Below the pieces are notes generated by a model. That model searched no databases and was not told the origin of the DNA. It worked only from the letters and a program-made list of their open reading frames with translations. 64,000 nucleotides of DNA from Pilaira anomala (taxonomy: Eukaryota; Mucoromycota; Mucoromycetes; Mucorales; Mucoraceae). Shown in pieces: positions 24,016 through 34,430 of this stretch. The translations under genes were made by a program, and so were the position numbers. The first letter of the stretch is position 1. Every line of letters begins with the position of its first letter. The DNA is taken from contig JAIXMQ010000020.1 in the NCBI GenBank assembly GCA_025716855.1, positions 372,001-436,000 of the forward strand, given 5' to 3'.

Positions 24016-24323
24016 ATGAACGATTCTACCAAAGATACTCTTTACAAGGTACTTTACTATATTTTTTACAACAAAAAAAAAAAGAACGAGAATTAACGAT
24101 AAAAAAAAAATAGGTTGCTGATGTCACAAAGACCATCATTCATTGGGGTTTTATTCCTTTTGTCATTTACTTGGGTATGACCCGTAGTAACCCTAGACCT
24201 TCTGTTCTCAAGTAAATATTTTACCCTTTTTTTTTTTTTATTATTAAAAATATGAAAAAACTAAACCTACTTTTCTATTAAAAAAAAAAAAAAAAAAATA
24301 GGCTCATCAGTCCTCTCGCTTAA
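24016..24323 (+). CDS. TOM7: Mitochondrial import receptor subunit Tom7
   Basis: Tom7 is a tail-anchored subunit that modulates assembly of the outer-membrane TOM complex. Three tiny exons, 24016-24048, 24114-24211 and 24302-24323, give 50 aa. The family signature is unmistakable: IIHWGFIPFVIYLGMTRSNPRPSVLKLISPLA. The last exon adds only the residues LISPLA after a phase-2 junction; reading through intron 2 would stop after VLK, so splicing is needed for the canonical C-terminus. The protein is too short to show up in ordinary ORF scans. Confidence 0.95.
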
Positions 24324-24754
24324 AAACAACAAAACGAAACTTTTATGTACAAAAACTTTCTCTGTCCTCGAAATATATATATATAAATAAATAAACTTAC
24401 TATCAACTACTAGAATAGTATCGTTTAAGCAAGACAATATCTTTTTTTTTTTTTTTTTTATCAACTCGAGGCGACATTTCAATTTGCATAAATGTGAGTT
24501 ACCGGGGTTTTTAAGGGCAATAGAGGTACGAGGTTATATTGATTTGTGCATGAAAAAAAAAATGACCTGGTCTCTTTTTTTCTATTATTAAAATAATTGT
24601 AAAAATACCATTATAATTAATTATGAAAAGACAAATGCTATCACGACGAAAAAGCTTTTTTAATTATGTTGTGTTATTACGATAAAAAAAAAAAAGCATT
24701 ATGGTTGTACTATATGTGTTACTATGATACCAGTGTATGTACTCACATAACTAT

Positions 24755-24803
<49 letters not shown>

Positions 24804-24983
24804 GCATAAACACACGTTACAAAAAAAAAAAAGGTAAAAATCATAAATTTAAAGGGTGTATATAAATATTTATTGTTATTTATCTCTAATAATGCTATTC
24901 ATGATTAAAATGTAATGAATCAAACTAATGAATTTTTTATAATGTACAAAAAAGGGGCGAGGAAGGAGAGGGAGGAGAGGATT
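24324..24983. other. AT-rich spacer with long A-tract
   Basis: No gene seen between TOM7 and the 3' end of the NSR1-like gene. A T8A36-type tract runs at about 24751-24797. Confidence 0.4.
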
Positions 24984-26084
24984 TTACCATCTACCACGTC
25001 CACCACCGAAACCGCCACGTCCACCACCACGACCTCCACGGTCACCACCGAAACCACCACGTCCACCACCGCGACCACCACCGAAACCACCACGGCCTCC
25101 ACGGTCACCACCGAAACCACCGCGTCCACCACCACGACCACCTCTGAAGCCACCACGACCACCTCTGTTGGAATCATCGTTACCAGAGAAATCAGTACGG
25201 AGAGGACGACCATTGATCTCAACAGCATTCATACCCTTAACGGCAGCTTCAGCTTGATCAACAGTTTCGAATTCGAGATAACCAATACCTCTAAGAGTAC
25301 CTTCTTCTCTGTTATAAGGGAGTCTGATATCACCAACAAGAGTACCAAACTTGCTGAAAGCTTCAGTAAGAGCAGCACGGTGAGATTCTTCATCATAGTC
25401 ACGGTTTAAGTTGGCAATGAAAACCTTGTTAGTCTTGGCACTATAGTTTTCATCCTTTCTGGCAGTACGGACGGAACCATCACCAGCACCATCACAACGG
25501 ATAGTACGACCCATGAATTCGGAACCAGATAAAGCAAGAGCAGCATCTTGAGCAGCCTTGGTAGTGAAGTCAATATGACAGAAACCCTTGTTCTTACCAG
25601 TAGCGTTATCTAATCTGATTCTAACATCAGTGATCTCACCACATTGACCAAAGAATTCCTTGACATCTTCAGCCTTGGCTTCCCAGCTAATACCACCACA
25701 CCAAACGGTGAAGGTAGCACCCTTCTCTTCTTGAGCTTCAGTCTTGGCGATCTTGGAAACAGTTTCAACTTCTTCGTCTTCGGCCTTTCTCTTCTTGTCG
25801 TTAGTTTCTTCAGCTTCTTCAGCTTCAGATTCGCTAGATTCGGAATCAGAAGAGGCAGAGGAGTCAGAGGATTCTTCCTTCTTTTCTTCGGTAACTACAA
25901 CCTTGACTTCTTCCTTGACAACTTCCTCCTCTTCGTCAGAAGAAGAGTCAGAAGAGTCAGAAGAAGAAGATGATGATGATGATGAGCTGGAGCTAGAGCT
26001 GGAGGATTCAACCTTGGCTACGACCTTCTTGGTCTTCTTTTCAACCTTCTTGTTTGATTTCTTGTCAATCTTAGTGGAACCCAT
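24984..26084 (-). CDS. NSR1: Nucleolin/NSR1/Gar2-like nucleolar RNA-binding protein
   Basis: Intronless, 366 aa. Order: Lys-rich head (1-25), Ser run (about 27-42), alternating acidic/serine blocks with CK2-type SSDEEE (to about 95), a bipartite basic patch (KKRKAEDEE), RRM1 at about 123-200 (RNP2 TVWCGGISW, RNP1 NKGFCHIDF), RRM2 at about 220-300 (RNP2 KVFIANLN, RNP1 LRGIGYLEF), and a C-terminal RGG/GGRGG domain (about 307-366). This is the standard nucleolin/Nsr1/Gar2 layout, a factor for pre-rRNA processing. Its codon use is less AT-rich than its neighbours, fitting high expression. T-rich tracts lie just upstream of the start on the coding strand. Confidence 0.94.
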   Translation of the reverse strand: MGSTKIDKKSNKKVEKKTKKVVAKVESSSSSSSSSSSSSSSSDSSDSSSDEEEEVVKEEVKVVVTEEKKEESSDSSASSDSESSESEAEEAEETNDKKRKAEDEEVETVSKIAKTEAQEEKGATFTVWCGGISWEAKAEDVKEFFGQCGEITDVRIRLDNATGKNKGFCHIDFTTKAAQDAALALSGSEFMGRTIRCDGAGDGSVRTARKDENYSAKTNKVFIANLNRDYDEESHRAALTEAFSKFGTLVGDIRLPYNREEGTLRGIGYLEFETVDQAEAAVKGMNAVEINGRPLRTDFSGNDDSNRGGRGGFRGGRGGGRGGFGGDRGGRGGFGGGRGGGRGGFGGDRGGRGGGRGGFGGGRGRW

Positions 26085-27314
26085 TTTTTATGTATAATAT
26101 GTTTTTTAAAAAAAAAAAAAGTTTAAAGAAAAAAAAAAAAAAAAAGCTTTCAAAAAAATTTATTTTTATTTCATTTCGGTTGCTTTGAAATTTCAAGGAA
26201 AAGTGAGTGGTCACAAGTTTAAAAAATGAAAAGCAGGCTATCAAAAAGAAGTTTTCCATTATAACTGCAAGCCACTGCCTGTGGTACCTTTCTAGATTTG
26301 AATTAAGCTTTTTTTTTTTTTTTTTTTTTATAGTTATCCAATTAAAATTTTTTTCAATGCTAAAATGTTTTTGCATGTTTTGAAAGAGTTTTCTTTAAAG
26401 AAAAGTTTATTTTGACCTAACTACTGTCAATAGCATCAATTTGTTTTTTTTTTTTTTTACTATTTATTCAGTTGAAATTATGATTCCATCGTTATACAAA
26501 ATTTAAACTTTTTTTTTTTCAGTTTTTAAGCTGGAGTTTGTAAAAAAAAAAAAAAAAAAAAATTCTTTTTTCGAGAAAAAAAAAGTCTAAATTCATAATC
26601 AGGAACTGAAACTAGACCAATGAGTTTGGTTTAATCTATATTTCATGTGGAGGTGTACATTACGTATTTTGCTGTTACCCAGATATATTATTTTTTAAGC
26701 AAAAATAAACAATTTTTGACAGCTTGATCATTACTTTTTCATCAATTATGAGTGTGGTTTATTTTGGCGATCAAATTATGCTGCTAAGATACGGATTTGT
26801 CTTTTTTAGACTTTTTTTTTTTTTTCCTTTTGATCTAAAATAATAGAAAAAAAAAAATTTTGTTTAATCTATCATATTTGGATCTCCACCACGCCTCATG
26901 TTTTTTTTTTCTTTTTTTCTGCGACGGTTTTACTTAATTCAAGTGGTACGCTACATATTTTAAACAAATGCTGATAGGGTGACACATGTAAAAATCGGTG
27001 TAAAATATAACCTAAAAGAAAAAAGACTGTAGAAAAAGACCATTTCTTAAGACAAGTTATTTTTAATGATGTAAACATATTTTTAGGAATTTGACCAAGT
27101 AGTAATATAAAGTCTTTCTGATCTTCCTTGAAATAATATAAAAAGCTCTTTTATAAAAAAAAATTTTTTTCATTTGTATATCAAAATGAGCTAAAGAAGA
27201 GTTTCTAATTTTATGAATAAACAATTTATTGTAAGATGGAACAAAACAAATGAATGAACATGATGGCCATCTCTCTCTCTCTCTCTCTCTCTTTTGATCT
27301 TAAAAAAAAATTTA
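26085..27314. other. AT-rich spacer, many A/T tracts
   Basis: No supported gene in about 1.2 kb. Contains at least six homopolymer runs of 12 or more (for example 26105-26120, 26129-26145, 26311-26329, 26443-26458, 26541-26561) and a (CT)n microsatellite (about 27269-27292) immediately 3' of the MARVEL-like gene. Confidence 0.4.
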
Positions 27315-27965
27315 TTATTTTTCAAAGTAACTTTTAGCTTTTTGAGACGCACGCAAATATAATACAGATTCTGCAGACCATCCAATGAACAAAATCCAGC
27401 ACATGGCATCAGCAGCTTTAAATAAAGAGCATGCTCTATCCATACCCGTAACCCATGGAAAAGTAATAGGATCATTAAATTGAATTTTCCACTGCATATA
27501 ATTTGTCCAATGACAGTCTAATGCTGCTCCATCTGTCATCACATCACCTCCTGGTAACGTTGGCATCAGTGCTGCTAGAAATAATGCAGCTGTAAAGAAA
27601 AATAGGGTCGATCGTAATGTTTTGGAAGGTAGCCAAGCTTTATAATTTGGGCTGTAATCGAAGGCTAATATTGCACTGTAGATCATACATGATATAGTAG
27701 GAATAAACATGTACACAAATGTTGCTGGATATGCAAATACTGTGAAATTTCCTATATTGATTATGTAAGTTATTTAGGTCTTTCTCTCTCTCTTGTTTTT
27801 CTTTTTTTTTTTAAAAAAAAAAAGGAACTCACCAAATCCAGCAAGTTTTGAACCATTTTCAATAAATAACTTTATGTTATTTGATACCGTTACTAAGATA
27901 CCGAATAAAGTAAACCCAATTGCCATATTCCATAAATGGAGCCACTGTATAGGATGAAAAGGCAT
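27315..27965 (-). CDS. Four-TM membrane protein, MARVEL-like
   Basis: Exons 27965-27833 and 27751-27315 give 189 aa. Four hydrophobic segments: about 10-30 (NMAIGFTLFGILVTV), 47-78 (TVFAYPATFVYMFIPTISCMIY), 88-112 (LRSTLFFFTAALFLAALMP) and 158-178 (DAMCWILFIGWSAESVLYL). A cysteine in the third loop (LDCHW) and one before TM4 could pair, and the chain ends in a short basic tail. The layout fits fungal MARVEL-family proteins (Nce102-like, membrane-domain organisers), but no single diagnostic motif settles it. Splice sites (GTGAGT, AATATAG) and the phase are good. The start ATG is followed by PFHPIQWLHLW. Confidence 0.62.
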
Positions 27966-28429
27966 ATTTTGTTTATAATAATAATAATAATAAAAAGAAA
28001 GCAGAAGAAAGGGAAAAAATGGGAGAAGGTATGAATTGGGTTAATCCTTCTATTGTTGTAATACGAATTGTACTACATGGACATTGTGTCATCTCATTTA
28101 TTATTATTATTGATTTCAACAGACTTGAGTTCTTCTCATATATATTATTCTAAAAGAATTCTATATTATTCTTTGTATAGTAATATCAATAAAAAGCTAC
28201 TGTAGAAACTAAGTCTTATTAAATAATATAACCTGTTGCCTGGAAGAAACTTCACAAAAACGCGTTTTATTAAAAGAAATTGGTGTCTCGCTTTTTACTT
28301 TTGATAAGTATATGCTTTATCATGACCATTACCTACTGGTATCAATTAGAAACCAGATTTCTCTGCACAACCCTAATTTAGACTTGAGAAAATAATGAAG
28401 AAGGTATGATGAAATCAGATTCTCTCTCT

Positions 28430-28464
<35 letters not shown>

Positions 28465-28539
28465 TGTGCTTTTTGTTTTACCTGAATTTTAAATTCGAAA
28501 AAAAAAATCCTTTTTCTCTCTTTTTTTTTTTTTTTACCA
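27966..28539. other. Divergent upstream region MARVEL-like / IWR1
   Basis: 574 bp between divergent starts. Contains an A34-like tract (about 28432-28462), a T15 run (about 28521-28535) just before the IWR1 start, and a short (TAA)n run near 27977. No gene seen. Confidence 0.45.
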
Positions 28540-29963
28540 ATGTCAAAAAACCAAAGTGCTGAAAACTCTGATCAGCTCACTATTTTACGTATTAAACGTA
28601 AAAGAAATGAAGAACCTTTAGATGCTTTACGTATGTAGAGAAAGAATAGTTATATATATAGAAACTCTATATTTATGCATTCATTTAGTTGTTCACCAAG
28701 AGAATGAGAAACGTATTAAAAAAAATAACGAAAAACTGAAAAATAATGTATTGACAGGTAAAAACTTGAAATATATACATATATACACATATCACGTTTT
28801 CTTTATCTCTATTTATATGTATAGTTTCGGCTACTGCACTTCCAACTTTGTTTCGTTTGGCAGAAACTGTTGAACAAAAAAGTTTTTCAAATTTGGACGA
28901 AGCGAGGAAATTAAAAGTAACAAGATATCTCTTGTGTTTTTTAATTGAAATTTTGTGTTGATTTGTGCTTTGTATAGGATCGTATCTCGAGACGCATTCA
29001 GCCTGGTACAAGTAGACCTCAAACTCCTACTACTCTCGAAGATAGAAAGGATCGTTTAGTAAAGGAGCAAAAGGTAAATACGATATACAAATATAAACAA
29101 ACTCGGGACTTAATGTTATCATTAGGATGCCTCGAGTAAGGCTAGATATAGAGTTGTTCATCAAAACAGAACAAAAAATTCTGAAGATGCTCCACCTGTG
29201 TAAAGTACCTGTATATAATATTACGCTTATCATGATCTAATTTTTTTTTTTTTTCCTTAGTGTTGAAAGTGCATCCGAAAAAGCAGCTAAAGATCTTTTC
29301 CAGATGTATGAAGCTGTTAAAGACGAAGAAAATTCGAAAGCAAAGTACAGTATATCACTATATATAAAAAAAAAATGTTAAAATGAATATTAAAATTTTT
29401 TGTTAGTTTGTTTATGGATGATGATGTTGAGGATCCTGATGACATAATGTGTAATTTCATTCCAATGGTAAAGGAATATTTGACATGTAAGTTTTACATA
29501 GTTTTAAAAACCAATGAAGCTAGTTCTAACATCAAATTAGTACAAGAAAAGGAAGAGGAGAAAGAAGAAGATTATGTTTATGATGTCTATTATAGAGACG
29601 ATCATAATTTAGATCAAGGAATTGCTTCCAAGAATATTGGTTCACTTGTATGGTTTGATGACACTTCAGAGTATTTAGATGATGATACAGATAGTGAGTT
29701 AGGTGATGATGTAGACGAAGATTCAAATGGTAATTATAGAAATTTGGTAAGATTACAATATACTTATTAAACGGGTTATTTATTATAGCCGAAGATTACT
29801 ATCAAAATGATTATCCAGAAGAAGAAGACAGTGATGAATTTGAAGATCGTAAGTGACATAGAATTATAATATCTGGTCTAATTGTCATCTTATATTAACC
29901 AAATTTACATGCGTAGAACACGGCTACGACTTATCCAGTGATGATGGAGACTATACATTGTAA
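28540..29963 (+). CDS. IWR1: RNA polymerase II nuclear import factor Iwr1 (SLC7A6OS-like)
   Basis: Adaptor that carries assembled RNA polymerase II into the nucleus with importin alpha. Nine exons: 28540-28630, 28689-28757, 28825-28916, 28978-29073, 29126-29199, 29261-29344, 29407-29729, 29789-29848, 29917-29963; 311 aa, phases consistent throughout. Diagnostic parts are the N-terminal basic motif LRIKRKRNEEPLDALLV (NLS region), the central MCNFIPMVKEYL, the conserved EDYVYDVYYRD, and the acidic block DEDSNAEDYYQNDYPEEEDSDEFED near the C-terminus. The intron density is the highest in the window. Exon 7 could hide a very short intron at GTAAGT (29487), but the frame is open and I left it unspliced. 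Confidence 0.92.
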
Positions 29964-30403
29964 AAAAAAAAAAAAAAAAAAAAAAGTAACCTTCAATTTC
30001 TGAATAAAAGAGCACCTGCATAAAACTAAAATCGAATCAGCATGTTTTTTTTTTAATTTAATAAAACAAAGTATAAAAAAGTCAGACGCATAATAAAAAA
30101 AAATAAAGGGCTTCCCGTTTTTTTTTATTCTTCACTAAATGTATGTTGTTACTACAAAAAAAATCGTCTCTTACTCTCCTTGAAAAATACAGAATTCAGA
30201 TTTGTAAGACCATTAAATACTTATACATAGCATATGAATTTCACATATTGACTCGAGGTTCTTCTTGCTATATATTGACTTTGTCGTTCATCAAACATTG
30301 GAAGCTAAAACATGTATCTTTGTCATGTGATAGTCACGTGATAGCGGCAAAAAATTTTGTGCTAACCGTTTTATATTTTTTTACATTTTAAATTAATATG
30401 TGA
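29964..30403. other. Spacer between IWR1 and tRNA-Arg
   Basis: A25-like tract directly after the IWR1 stop (29962-29985), otherwise AT-rich sequence without a supported gene. Confidence 0.4.
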
Positions 30404-30476
30404 GGGGCTATGGCCCAATGGATAAGGCGTCTGACTACGAATCAGGAGATTCCAGGTTCGACCCCTGGTAGCCTCA
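30404..30476 (+). tRNA. tRNA-Arg(ACG)
   Basis: 73-nt cloverleaf without intron. Acceptor stem GGGGCTA pairs with TAGCCTC (one G-U), discriminator A at 30476. The D arm has the A-box-like TGGCCCAATGG, and the anticodon arm is TCTGA-CTACGAA-TCAGG with anticodon ACG (Arg, CGN codons). The T arm CCAGG-TTCGACC-CCTGG contains the B box. A T5 run at 30485-30489 can serve as the RNA polymerase III terminator. Confidence 0.97.
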
Positions 30477-32222
30477 CATTTCTCTTTTTGCTTTTTATTC
30501 TTTTGTCTTGGTGCACGTAGACAAATGTTATCGGGAAAACATTTTACCGTGAGTTAAGTTGTTAAAAGTAGTTTGTTCGTCGTGGTTAAAGAAAAAGAAG
30601 TTCGATAAAGATAAAAAAGAGTTTCGTGAGCACCAGTTCCTGTTGACAAGTAGAAAGACTTGATAAAGTAAAGTAAAAATAAGAAAATAGAGTTTTTAAA
30701 AGTAAAATACAATGGAGAGTTTAATATCCAAGGGAATCCAAATGTAAGAAATAAAATAAAATATAATAAAAATAAGATATTATTAAATCAAAAAGATAAG
30801 GTCTTTAAGTATAAAGAAGAATAAGGGTTTTAATTGTTACAAAATAATGAATTGATTTTTATTTAGTTTGATATTTTCAAAGGTATTTATATGTTTTCTA
30901 ATTTCTAATATTTTTACCAAAACTGAGTTTTTAGAGAAGCATCGTCGTTGAGAAGGATGGTTGTTGAGGACAATAGATAATTAAATAAGGTAGTAGGTGA
31001 AATTCAGTGTAACAAAATGCAAATACGCAACCTTTGAAAACATATCCATTGTTGAACGTTAGTTTGTAGTCTGTGCTATACTTGGATACATAGCTTTTTG
31101 AATTCTACTAATGTAACGATAGACCGATACTACTGCTTTTTTCTCAGCGAATTTTCATAATCTGTTGTATTGTATAGCTTTTTTTGCATAAGTGATGAGT
31201 TATTATTATACTTACACTAGCAGAAACTTCTATACAGGCTTGATATATTGATTTCTTAGTATATGTAGCTGCGAATATTGGTAGATCTTGTTCCAAGTAG
31301 AATTTCAATGATTGTCGTTACATCCAGACCAATTCATCGATAGTTGCTAATGGGAATATAATATGTAAGTATAATGGATGGTTAAAATTCAGCGTTACTC
31401 CTAAAAGGTTAGTTTCTTATTATGGTGGGTGATAATATGACTTGGTTATGCGCAATACTAGACATAAAAGGTCTTAAATTTCTTTTAAGCACCCTCTGAT
31501 TGATGTTGTCATTGAATAATTAAATCGGGCTATCGAAATCTCATTTGTTATTAGTGCTGTCAACATTGAGGCAACTTTTTGAAATAAGGTGTTTGAAACT
31601 AATACAATTTGATGCATTTAGACACACAGTTGGAACACTTTTTTTTTTGTTTTTTGAATTATGCTTTTTTGGGAGTCACCTTTTCTTCAATGAAGAGGTT
31701 TAATTTATACAAGAATTTAAGATATTCGAGTGATCGAAACTTGGATTAATTGTTTTAAAACGATAGTAATCGCAGAATAAATGTTTATAAAGTATTTTTT
31801 TTTGATAAAGTTATGTCGAACAAAACGATTTAGTTTTAATAAACATGTTAAAAAGATTCATTTTTCCCAAAAATCCCAAATATTAAGCATCCTGTTAAAA
31901 ATAAACAAAAAGGTATCTCCTGAAAACTCTTTCGTCCAGACAACCCCCATTTGCATACAATTATTACCATCTTTCGACACATGAGACCCTGTCTATCAGG
32001 GAAGAAAAAAAAATTGATTTTTTTCTAAATAAAATTCTTAAAGCAGAAATGCAAATTCTTGTTTTATGAATATATCTACTAAAGGATATATCTACTAAAG
32101 GATTCATAAATATATATATATATATATATATATAAATTTTTATAATTTCAAATTGAAAAGAAGAAAGATCGTTTGTAGATTTAGTAAATTTGATTTATTA
32201 TTTGAGAAGTAATAATAAAATA
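30477..32222. other. Gene-poor region with a degenerate repeat copy
   Basis: No intact gene. Begins with a purine-rich repeat (about 30622-30900, listed separately) and continues through decayed AT-rich sequence. A (TA)n microsatellite lies at about 32107-32134. The sequence from 31050 to 31700 has fewer homopolymers than other spacers and may include old coding or transposon remnants, but no frame is long enough to name. Confidence 0.4.
30622..30900 (+). repeat. Dispersed repeat, copy A (about 0.3-0.4 kb)
   Basis: Starts with TTTCGTGAGCACCAG, followed by GTTGACAA and GAAAGACT. It then has a long A/G-rich body and ends near AGGTATTTATATGTTTT. The same 15-base start recurs exactly in copy B (48991), and close relatives of the other landmarks recur in copies B and C, in the same order and orientation. 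Confidence 0.6.
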
Positions 32223-32921
32223 TTACTTTAATGTATCCATTGAAGTTTTTCTTTTAAAGCTTGGAAGAGAAAGACGAGATTTACTGCTACTAGTTTCAAT
32301 TATGACTGGGCTGGTGGCCATATCTTCTGTCGTATCTGGTCTTTTTAATTTAATTGAGATGGACTTTAATATGGAAAGCGTAGGTGAAGGTGGTTCTGAC
32401 TTGGGGCTGCCTGGTTCATTATAAATTAAATTGTTATTACTTCCCAGGCGTTGTAAAAACGATCTTTTCACGGTTATCGTTTGTGGATCAAAAGTAGGTG
32501 ATTTTGGACTAAGTTTTTGCTTCCAAGAAAGCATTTGATTCTTTACTAGAACGAATGATTGCTTTCTTTTAATTGCTTTCTTTTCTTTTGTATGAATTAT
32601 TAGTGGTGGCAATACCTTCTTCTTCTTCAACTGCTGGGATCGTTCAACCGATAATTCATTCACATTTTGATGTTGCTGCAGGGTATTTTGATTATAAATA
32701 CTACTTGGTTGCCCGTTTTGGTTACCAATCCTGAAATCCATTACCATACAGTTCTTAATTTCTTCTTTTAGTTTCCAATGATTGATAATGACCGATACTA
32801 TCCAAAACAAGAGTCCATGTATATTTGTCCAGCATTGATAGAAGCTGTGGTTGAATTGGTCTGTAATCGATTGTAACTTCACATTTGGAATAAACTTTTT
32901 TAATATTAATAACTGTGACAT
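32223..32921 (-). CDS. Hypothetical protein with N-terminal hydrophobic segment
   Basis: Intronless, 232 aa from the ATG at 32921. I do not recognise the family. An aromatic/hydrophobic stretch at about 32-52 (NIHGLLFWIVSVIINHW) could be a membrane segment. The rest is basic and Ser/Pro-rich, with SP sites (SPKSPTF, GSPKSEPPSPT) that look like proline-directed phosphorylation sites, and a poly-Lys patch KKKK. The downstream half is disordered-looking and ends SFKRKTSMDTLK. Open frame in AT-rich sequence with ordinary codon use suggests a real gene. The first exon could lie further upstream. Confidence 0.55.
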   Translation of the reverse strand: MSQLLILKKFIPNVKLQSITDQFNHSFYQCWTNIHGLLFWIVSVIINHWKLKEEIKNCMVMDFRIGNQNGQPSSIYNQNTLQQHQNVNELSVERSQQLKKKKVLPPLIIHTKEKKAIKRKQSFVLVKNQMLSWKQKLSPKSPTFDPQTITVKRSFLQRLGSNNNLIYNEPGSPKSEPPSPTLSILKSISIKLKRPDTTEDMATSPVIIETSSSKSRLSLPSFKRKTSMDTLK

Positions 32922-34147
32922 TTTATGCTTACCAGCGCATAAAATTTTTTAAAAGATTTATATATATATTTAACAAGAAAAGAAAGAGATTTTCCTTTGG
33001 CCACCCGGTTCTTTTTTATATCAATGCTGACAAAATAAAATAGGTAATAATAAAGAGGAGACAAAGGACGCGGAGTAATGTGAAATTGAGGAGAAAAAGA
33101 TAGATAAATAGAGAGAGAGAGAGATGTAGAAAAAAGTGAATATGGTTTAGAGAAAGACAAAAAAAAAAATAAAAAAAAAAATAGAAGCTCTCTCTCAATT
33201 GAATTATTTATTCAAGGAGACAGCCTATAAACAATGCAGATATGCCGAATAAGATGTGACCTTTTATCAGTGTGTATATTGTAATGTCTAATATGTTATA
33301 CAAATTATTCTATACATCAATCAACACACACTCACATTGTGAAGCCGTGCAAAAAAACATCAAAATACAATGTATAATTATAGAAAATGATCTCATGTTA
33401 TAGTTATATTTCTTATTGACAGTGTCTCATTTTCGTTCCTTGTTTTTTAGGATATGGAAAGGAGATTATAGACACATATCATCTTGGTTTAGTAGAAAGA
33501 TTATATTTATATATACAAATTCAGTTTATGCATAAACGGTTGAAGATGTTAAGGGTTACTTCACACTATATTTTGTCGAGGGGCTCGAATCAAGTTGCAT
33601 AAAATTTATAGACTAAAAGGGAGGGAATAGAGATATAAAGACAAACCAAGATGATGAATCGTTTATTTTAGAACCAATGTTACCTATAGAATGACGATAA
33701 AAATCTTGGTTCAATGATCTTATTATACAACCATTTAACTACCTCTTATTGCCGTTTCTATTTACTTTCGGCAAGAACTTTTTAGAAATAATCACAGCAA
33801 GAAATGATTATCTTATGACTTCTAAAGAAAAGTGCCGACTCAAATGATTTAGAAGTCTCTCTATAAACTATGAATAAGCCAAAAAAAAAAAAAAAAAAAA
33901 AAAATAGTTCAAAAAAGGCGCATAAAACATTGTGATTAAAACCAATTAGTTGAAAAATACTTTTTTTTTTAGTTCGCCAAACTGATACAGTTTTATATTT
34001 ATGTAACTGGTTGATTCATTGTTTGAATAATATACCAAATTAAACGAATGTATGTATAACCTCTTGTTTTTCATGCAAAATGTGACAATGACGATTGTTT
34101 GTGTAGAATAGGGCTCGAAACAATGAAATCACTACACCCCCCAACAT

Positions 34148-34268
34148 CTTCGTTCCGGCTAGAACGAAGTTCTTCAACTTCCGAATCAGATACAGAAAAA
34201 GAGAGAAAAACAATCCCAAATCATCCGTTCTAAGCGCCTTAAAAAAAAAAGGGCACGGCTAGAGCCGT
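34148..34268. repeat. Two hairpin-forming inverted repeats sharing CGGCTAGA
   Basis: 34148-34169 is CTTCGTTC-CGGCTA-GAACGAAG, a perfect 8-bp stem with a 6-nt loop. 34255-34268 is ACGGCT-AG-AGCCGT, a perfect 6-bp stem. Both contain CGGCTAGA and stand out as GC-rich in AT-rich surroundings. Function unknown. Confidence 0.45.
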
Positions 34269-34393
34269 AACCTTATTTCAAATAAACATTCAATATCAAA
34301 CCAACAAAAGAACAGATAACTTTTTGTCTGTGAGTTCCAAATTCGCGGATTTTCGTCCTGTTTTCCCCGCAATTTTTTTTTAGTCCAGATTAT

Positions 34394-34430
<37 letters not shown>

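Noticed and set aside
24915..26097. Long ORFs on the plus strand and in other frames over the NSR1-like gene (Thr-, Val- or Ser-rich)
   Set aside because: They are antisense or shifted readings of the RGG and Ser/acidic repeats of the NSR1-like gene; no own motifs.
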